A stretch of 7,188 nt of DNA from NCBI GenBank assembly GCA_028293265.1, contig JAQGPB010000179.1, forward strand, positions 1 to 7,188. The letters are read 5' to 3'. This document shows, piece by piece, positions 4,564 through 7,188 of this stretch; the first letter of the stretch is position 1; each line of letters starts with the position of its first letter. The stretch comes from Pedosphaera sp. GTDB taxonomy: Bacteria > Verrucomicrobiota > Verrucomicrobiae > Limisphaerales > Pedosphaeraceae. Both the position numbers and the translations under genes were made by a program. The notes under the pieces were generated by a model. It saw only the letters and a list, made by a program, of their open reading frames with translations, searched no databases and was not told the DNA's origin.

Positions 4564-5613
4564 ATGGCGAAGAGAATAACTGCTGTGCCTCCCACGGTTC
4601 CGCTCGAACTGTGGCGCGAACTCTACCAGTCGGCATCCTGCTTCCAACAATTAGCCCCGTGGCAATGGATGGATGATACCCACGTTTTCGGTGTCAACAA
4701 CGAGCATGGCCTGCGCTTGGTGACCGTGCTCGGCAGCATGGGTGAAGTCTTCGGGTTGGCCAGTTATCGCGGCAGCGCCGGAGCCAACTTCCTCATGCGG
4801 CTGCGGAGTGGCGAATTTGACCCCGAAAGCCCAGAAGCCCGCTTTAGCCAGGATGCCCTGTTGGTCGATTTTGTTCCCCGGAATGAACTCCAGAAAGAAG
4901 ACCGAGCCATTACCCAACAGCTCGATTTCCAACCGGCGGCTCGCAAACCCAAACTTTTTCCCACGTTCCAAAGTCATAAACCGGGATATGTGCCGTGGTT
5001 TATTGATGAAGGCGAAGCCCACCTCCTGCTGGACGATTTGCGAAAGGCGGTCCGTTTCGCGGAACTGCTGCAAACCAATTTCACAATTTATGATTCGCGT
5101 CAGGAAAACGAATTGCCATTCTTCCCCGTCTCAATTTCCGAACCTCTGACCCTGGCTCAACTCGAATGGCACACCATCCTTCCGGTTCCGCCGTCCCTCG
5201 ATCATCCCGTCGATATTCATGAATTTCACCTTCCTGCTTTGCTCGCCTTTCCTCAACCACCCAAGGCCGTTTGGGAATTGACCGCATTCTACTCACCAAT
5301 GCCCGTCGGCGAGGCACCGCGACCTTACTTTCCCAAAATGGCACTCGCTGCGGATGCGGGGACGGGAATCATCCTGGGATTTCATCTCGCTCCATCTGGC
5401 TACATCATGGCGCAAGCTGCTGTCCGAAGCCTGATTGAATGCATAAAGACAGCCGGATGCCGACCAGCGGCCATCAGGGTGGACTCCCTCAATCTCACCC
5501 AAGCGCTACAACCAGTGACTGAGGTGCTCAAAATCAAACTCCTCCAGGTTAAATCTTTGCCCATGGCCAACGAAGCCCGTCGTTCGCTGGAGGCTTTTGG
5601 CCGCCAATTTTGA
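4564..5613 (+). CDS. DUF7309/DUF6930-like hypothetical protein
   Basis: The product is 349 residues, with no signal peptide or membrane segment, so probably cytosolic. The N-terminal half (about 10-175) resembles DUF7309: ELWRELYQSASCFQQLAPWQWM (16-36), then VFGV, the strand GLRLVTVLGSMGEVFGLASYRG (49-70), and P-x-F-x-S-x-K-P-G-Y-V-P-W-F at 133-146 before an acidic helix. The C-terminal half (about 225-345) resembles DUF6930: a strand block with P-Y-F-P-K-M-A-L-A-A-D (254-264), GIILGFHLAPSG, then a helix and the strand R-P-A-A-I-R-V-D. No catalytic motif is recognised and the function is unknown. The family match is from memory of its conserved blocks. It faces the 5694 gene tail to tail, and the solitary repeat cluster lies about 330 bases upstream. 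Confidence 0.88.
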   Translation: MAKRITAVPPTVPLELWRELYQSASCFQQLAPWQWMDDTHVFGVNNEHGLRLVTVLGSMGEVFGLASYRGSAGANFLMRLRSGEFDPESPEARFSQDALLVDFVPRNELQKEDRAITQQLDFQPAARKPKLFPTFQSHKPGYVPWFIDEGEAHLLLDDLRKAVRFAELLQTNFTIYDSRQENELPFFPVSISEPLTLAQLEWHTILPVPPSLDHPVDIHEFHLPALLAFPQPPKAVWELTAFYSPMPVGEAPRPYFPKMALAADAGTGIILGFHLAPSGYIMAQAAVRSLIECIKTAGCRPAAIRVDSLNLTQALQPVTEVLKIKLLQVKSLPMANEARRSLEAFGRQF

Positions 5614-5693
5614 AAGGCTTCAATCGTTATCGCGAAAAAGAACGGTGCTCCACACACAATAAACGGGCAGTAGACGCGATTGTGAAGATGGCT
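5614..5693. other. Convergent intergenic spacer
   Basis: These 80 bases separate two converging genes. An imperfect inverted pair (CTTCAATCG near 5617 and CGATTGTGAAG near 5678) is far apart and interrupted, so no terminator is called. Confidence 0.4.
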
Positions 5694-6401
5694 TCAGTCG
5701 GGTTGGTCTACCGTTTGGGCTAAATGTTTCCGAGTTACTGCCTCCAATTCAGCGGTAATTTGTTCCAACGGCGCGGAGAAACGAATTTGTTTGCCGAGGC
5801 TTAACGCCACAGTATAGGGGTGGATATGGAGGCCGGGGGCATGGGGCATGGAATTTTTCTTCGCCTTACGCATTTTCTTCACCCCAGCCCGGCTCGGCAG
5901 CCGTTGCCCGGCGTTTCGCGTTTCATTCATCATGCCGTCATACAACCCCATGACAAAAACAGCCCGATCATTCATGCCGACACCGTCAACTGCGCTAAAT
6001 TTATCAAGGAGGGCGCGGAAACTGTGGGTGATATGAATGGCAATGTCCGCCAGCCTTTTCACCGTGGCGGGCGCCGCTTCGGCCATGAGGTCCCGGTCCC
6101 GAAACACGCACGGAATCTTGGTTGCCGATTCTATCGCCCATTTTACCGAATTGGCCACATCAAATTCATCGCCGCCAAAAGAGTAAACCCGCCTCGCCGT
6201 GTTTGAATGCTTGAAGATGCCGGAAAACAACTCCGGTGTCTCGGCATGCTCTGGCACGGTGAAGTCGAAACGCGCTTTGAGCCGGGCAATCTTGCCCTGA
6301 GCGGAGATTTTCTCGCCGTCAATTCCTTGCGCGGCCAGGGCCTGCAATTTTTTGAGCAAGGCCCGCGCTTTTGGATTGGCCGATTTCAAATTCGCTTTCA
6401 C
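5694..6401 (-). CDS. Hypothetical protein, possible DUF2786-like N-terminus
   Basis: The product is 235 residues from a GTG start at 6401. An in-frame TGA lies five codons upstream and no ATG is near, so GTG is the only good early start. GAGAAAG a few bases before it is a weak ribosome site. The N-terminus L15-L-K-K-L-Q-A-L-A-A-Q-G-I-D-G-E-K-I-S-A-Q-G-K-I-A-R-L has the layout of DUF2786 domains (KI-LL-LA ... GE-AAQ-A-L), but the match is tentative. The middle has F-S-G-G-type strand residues and a helix (DVANSVKWAIESATKIPCVFRDRDL). Later come NDRAVFVMGLYDGMMNE (144-160) and a Lys/Arg-rich stretch (VKKMRKAKKNS, 174-184). No signal peptide is seen. Function unknown. It lies downstream of the IS66 remnant on the same strand. 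Confidence 0.82.
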   Translation of the reverse strand: MKANLKSANPKARALLKKLQALAAQGIDGEKISAQGKIARLKARFDFTVPEHAETPELFSGIFKHSNTARRVYSFGGDEFDVANSVKWAIESATKIPCVFRDRDLMAEAAPATVKRLADIAIHITHSFRALLDKFSAVDGVGMNDRAVFVMGLYDGMMNETRNAGQRLPSRAGVKKMRKAKKNSMPHAPGLHIHPYTVALSLGKQIRFSAPLEQITAELEAVTRKHLAQTVDQPD

Positions 6402-6484
6402 CTGACCACTTTCTCAATTCCGTTTGTGGCGGGCAATAGAGAACAGTGAATCCCAAGACCGGGTTAGTGGAAGATTAGTCAGCT

Positions 6485-6790
6485 TTATTCCAACTCGAAC
6501 GGTTCGACGTGCTCGCCGTGGCTCCATCGTGATCGGTCCTTCCGCCCTGGCCGATTATTCGCGAAAATGTGAAGGTCCTTTTCGCCCGAACGAAGAAAAT
6601 CCAGAAAGTCCACGCCGATGTATTTACATGTTTGGCAGACGCTCAATAGAATGAGGCATTCTTCAATTCCTTTTGGTGTCGAGAGGCCTTCGATGGCCCG
6701 ACGGAGTCTGGCGAATGCTTTGATTGCATGCTCGGCGTTGTCGTTGTCGTTTGTGACCCTCCCGCTTAAAAATTCCCGGTGGCGAGGTGT
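6485..6790 (-). pseudogene. IS66-family transposase, C-terminal remnant
   Basis: A minus-strand frame of 101 codons ends at TAA 6487-6485 and is bounded upstream by two successive in-frame TGA codons (6796-6791), with no usable start. The translation contains GRVTNDNDNAEHAIKAFARL, then RRAIEGLSTPKGIEECLILL, then SVCQTCKYIGVDFLDFLRSG. These are the C-terminal end of an IS66-type DDE transposase: the NNxAEHAIK block with the catalytic Glu, followed by the LLS-xxTCKY-x-x-x-FL-x-FLRSG tail. The DDE Asp residues, zinc finger and the N-terminal ~80% are missing. No terminal inverted repeat could be recognised at either side. The broken end abuts the 3' end of the right-edge gene, which suggests that insertion and later deletion shaped this junction. 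Confidence 0.8.
6485..6790 (-). mobile_element. IS66-type insertion sequence remnant
   Basis: Only the 3' coding end of the element is identifiable. The real edges may lie somewhat outside, within 6402-6484 or 6791-6832, where nothing else is recognised. Confidence 0.6.
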
Positions 6791-6832
6791 TCATCACCAA
6801 ATCATTCCAGTTCCCGGACTCCGAGTTTCAGC

Positions 6833-7188
6833 TCACGGTTGTATCTGCACGCGATAGAAACGGTCGGAATAGCTGGTGGCGTTGGCGTCATCGAATTGGA
6901 CGGTGCCGGTGAAGGGGGTGTTGGTTTGCAGGGGGATCCAGGTGATCAGGTTGGTGGAACCCTGGATGATGGCGGAGGTGGCGCTGGATCCGTTGAGGGT
7001 GAATTGGAAATGGCCGTTGGTCAGTCGCGCCGGGCTGCTGAGGTAAGTGCCGGTGGATTTGATGACTTTCAGGGTGAGCGCGTTGACGCCATAGTTGGTC
7101 TGCCATTGCAAATTCACGGGCAGCGCGGGGAGCTGGGTGGCGGCAAATTGTCCGGTCTCGGAGGGGTAGTTGACGACGGCGAATGTCT
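6833..7188 (-). CDS. C-terminal end of a large exported surface protein
   Basis: The frame is open from the right edge to TGA at 6835-6833, giving 117 residues; the N-terminus is outside the window. The first part reads TFAVVNYPSETGQFAATQLP, then ALPVNLQWQTNYGVNALTLKVI, the closing strand block of autotransporter-like or PEP-CTERM-type repeat proteins (x-V-x-Y-x-G-x-F-x-x-x-x-L-P). The second part, from FQFTLNGSS onward, includes STNLITWIPLQTN and ends DRFYRVQIQP. That tail is a frequent C-terminal Ig-like/beta domain in large secreted Verrucomicrobiota proteins. A GTG at 7117 is internal and not the true start. No catalytic residues are visible in this part. Exported location is inferred from the protein type. 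Confidence 0.85.
   Translation of the reverse strand, partial: TFAVVNYPSETGQFAATQLPALPVNLQWQTNYGVNALTLKVIKSTGTYLSSPARLTNGHFQFTLNGSSATSAIIQGSTNLITWIPLQTNTPFTGTVQFDDANATSYSDRFYRVQIQP

Noticed and set aside
5617..5688. Bidirectional terminator between the convergent genes
   Set aside because: The arms are interrupted and about 50 bases apart, with no T run on either strand.
6618..6857. 79-codon plus-strand open frame
   Set aside because: It is antisense to the IS66 remnant and to the tail of the right-edge gene, with no recognisable content.

Overview
The window most likely comes from a member of the Verrucomicrobiota, in or near the Pedosphaera/Limisphaera lineage. The evidence is a secreted protein with two-component-regulator propeller blades opening at HAWQVEDGLPNN, the C-terminal tail of a large surface protein ending STNLITW...DRFYRVQ, and an IS66-type transposase remnant. 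All three are common in soil Verrucomicrobiota. This placement is inferred from protein style; there is no rRNA or marker gene in the window.

Layout. (1) 1-1657, minus strand: the N-terminal 552 residues of a large secreted or membrane-anchored protein that runs off the left edge. It has a signal peptide, then seven ~49-residue repeats predicted to form a PLL-type lectin propeller, then at least four Reg_prop blades. (2) 1848-4038, plus strand: a regulatory and redox cassette. A promoter and a 28-bp perfect palindrome overlap the start of an ArsR-family repressor. The repressor gene overlaps an AHSA1/SRPBCC gene, followed by a DUF899 thioredoxin-like gene and a small two-helix membrane protein with a CPLC motif, joined to it by an ATGA overlap. 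(3) 4039-4563: an AT-richer noncoding stretch. It carries a 12-bp inverted repeat hairpin and three spaced copies of an AATTAAGGTTTGTCAC-type repeat, which look like a solitary transposon end. (4) 4564-5613, plus strand: a 349-residue protein resembling DUF7309 plus DUF6930, with a good ribosome binding site. (5) 5694-6401, minus strand: a 235-residue protein with a possible DUF2786-like N-terminus, convergent with the previous gene. (6) 6485-6790, minus strand: the 3' end of a broken IS66-family transposase gene. (7) 6833-7188, minus strand: the last 117 residues of a large exported protein that enters from the right edge.

Only region 2 shows genes likely to work together. The ArsR-type protein probably represses its own operon by binding the palindrome over its start codon, controlling the AHSA1-family protein and perhaps the DUF899 and CPLC membrane pair. 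Regions 3 to 6 look like accessory DNA assembled around mobile-element debris. The most interesting items are the lectin-propeller/Reg_prop fusion, the palindromic operator with a predicted leaderless start, and the solitary repeat cluster at 4072-4238.
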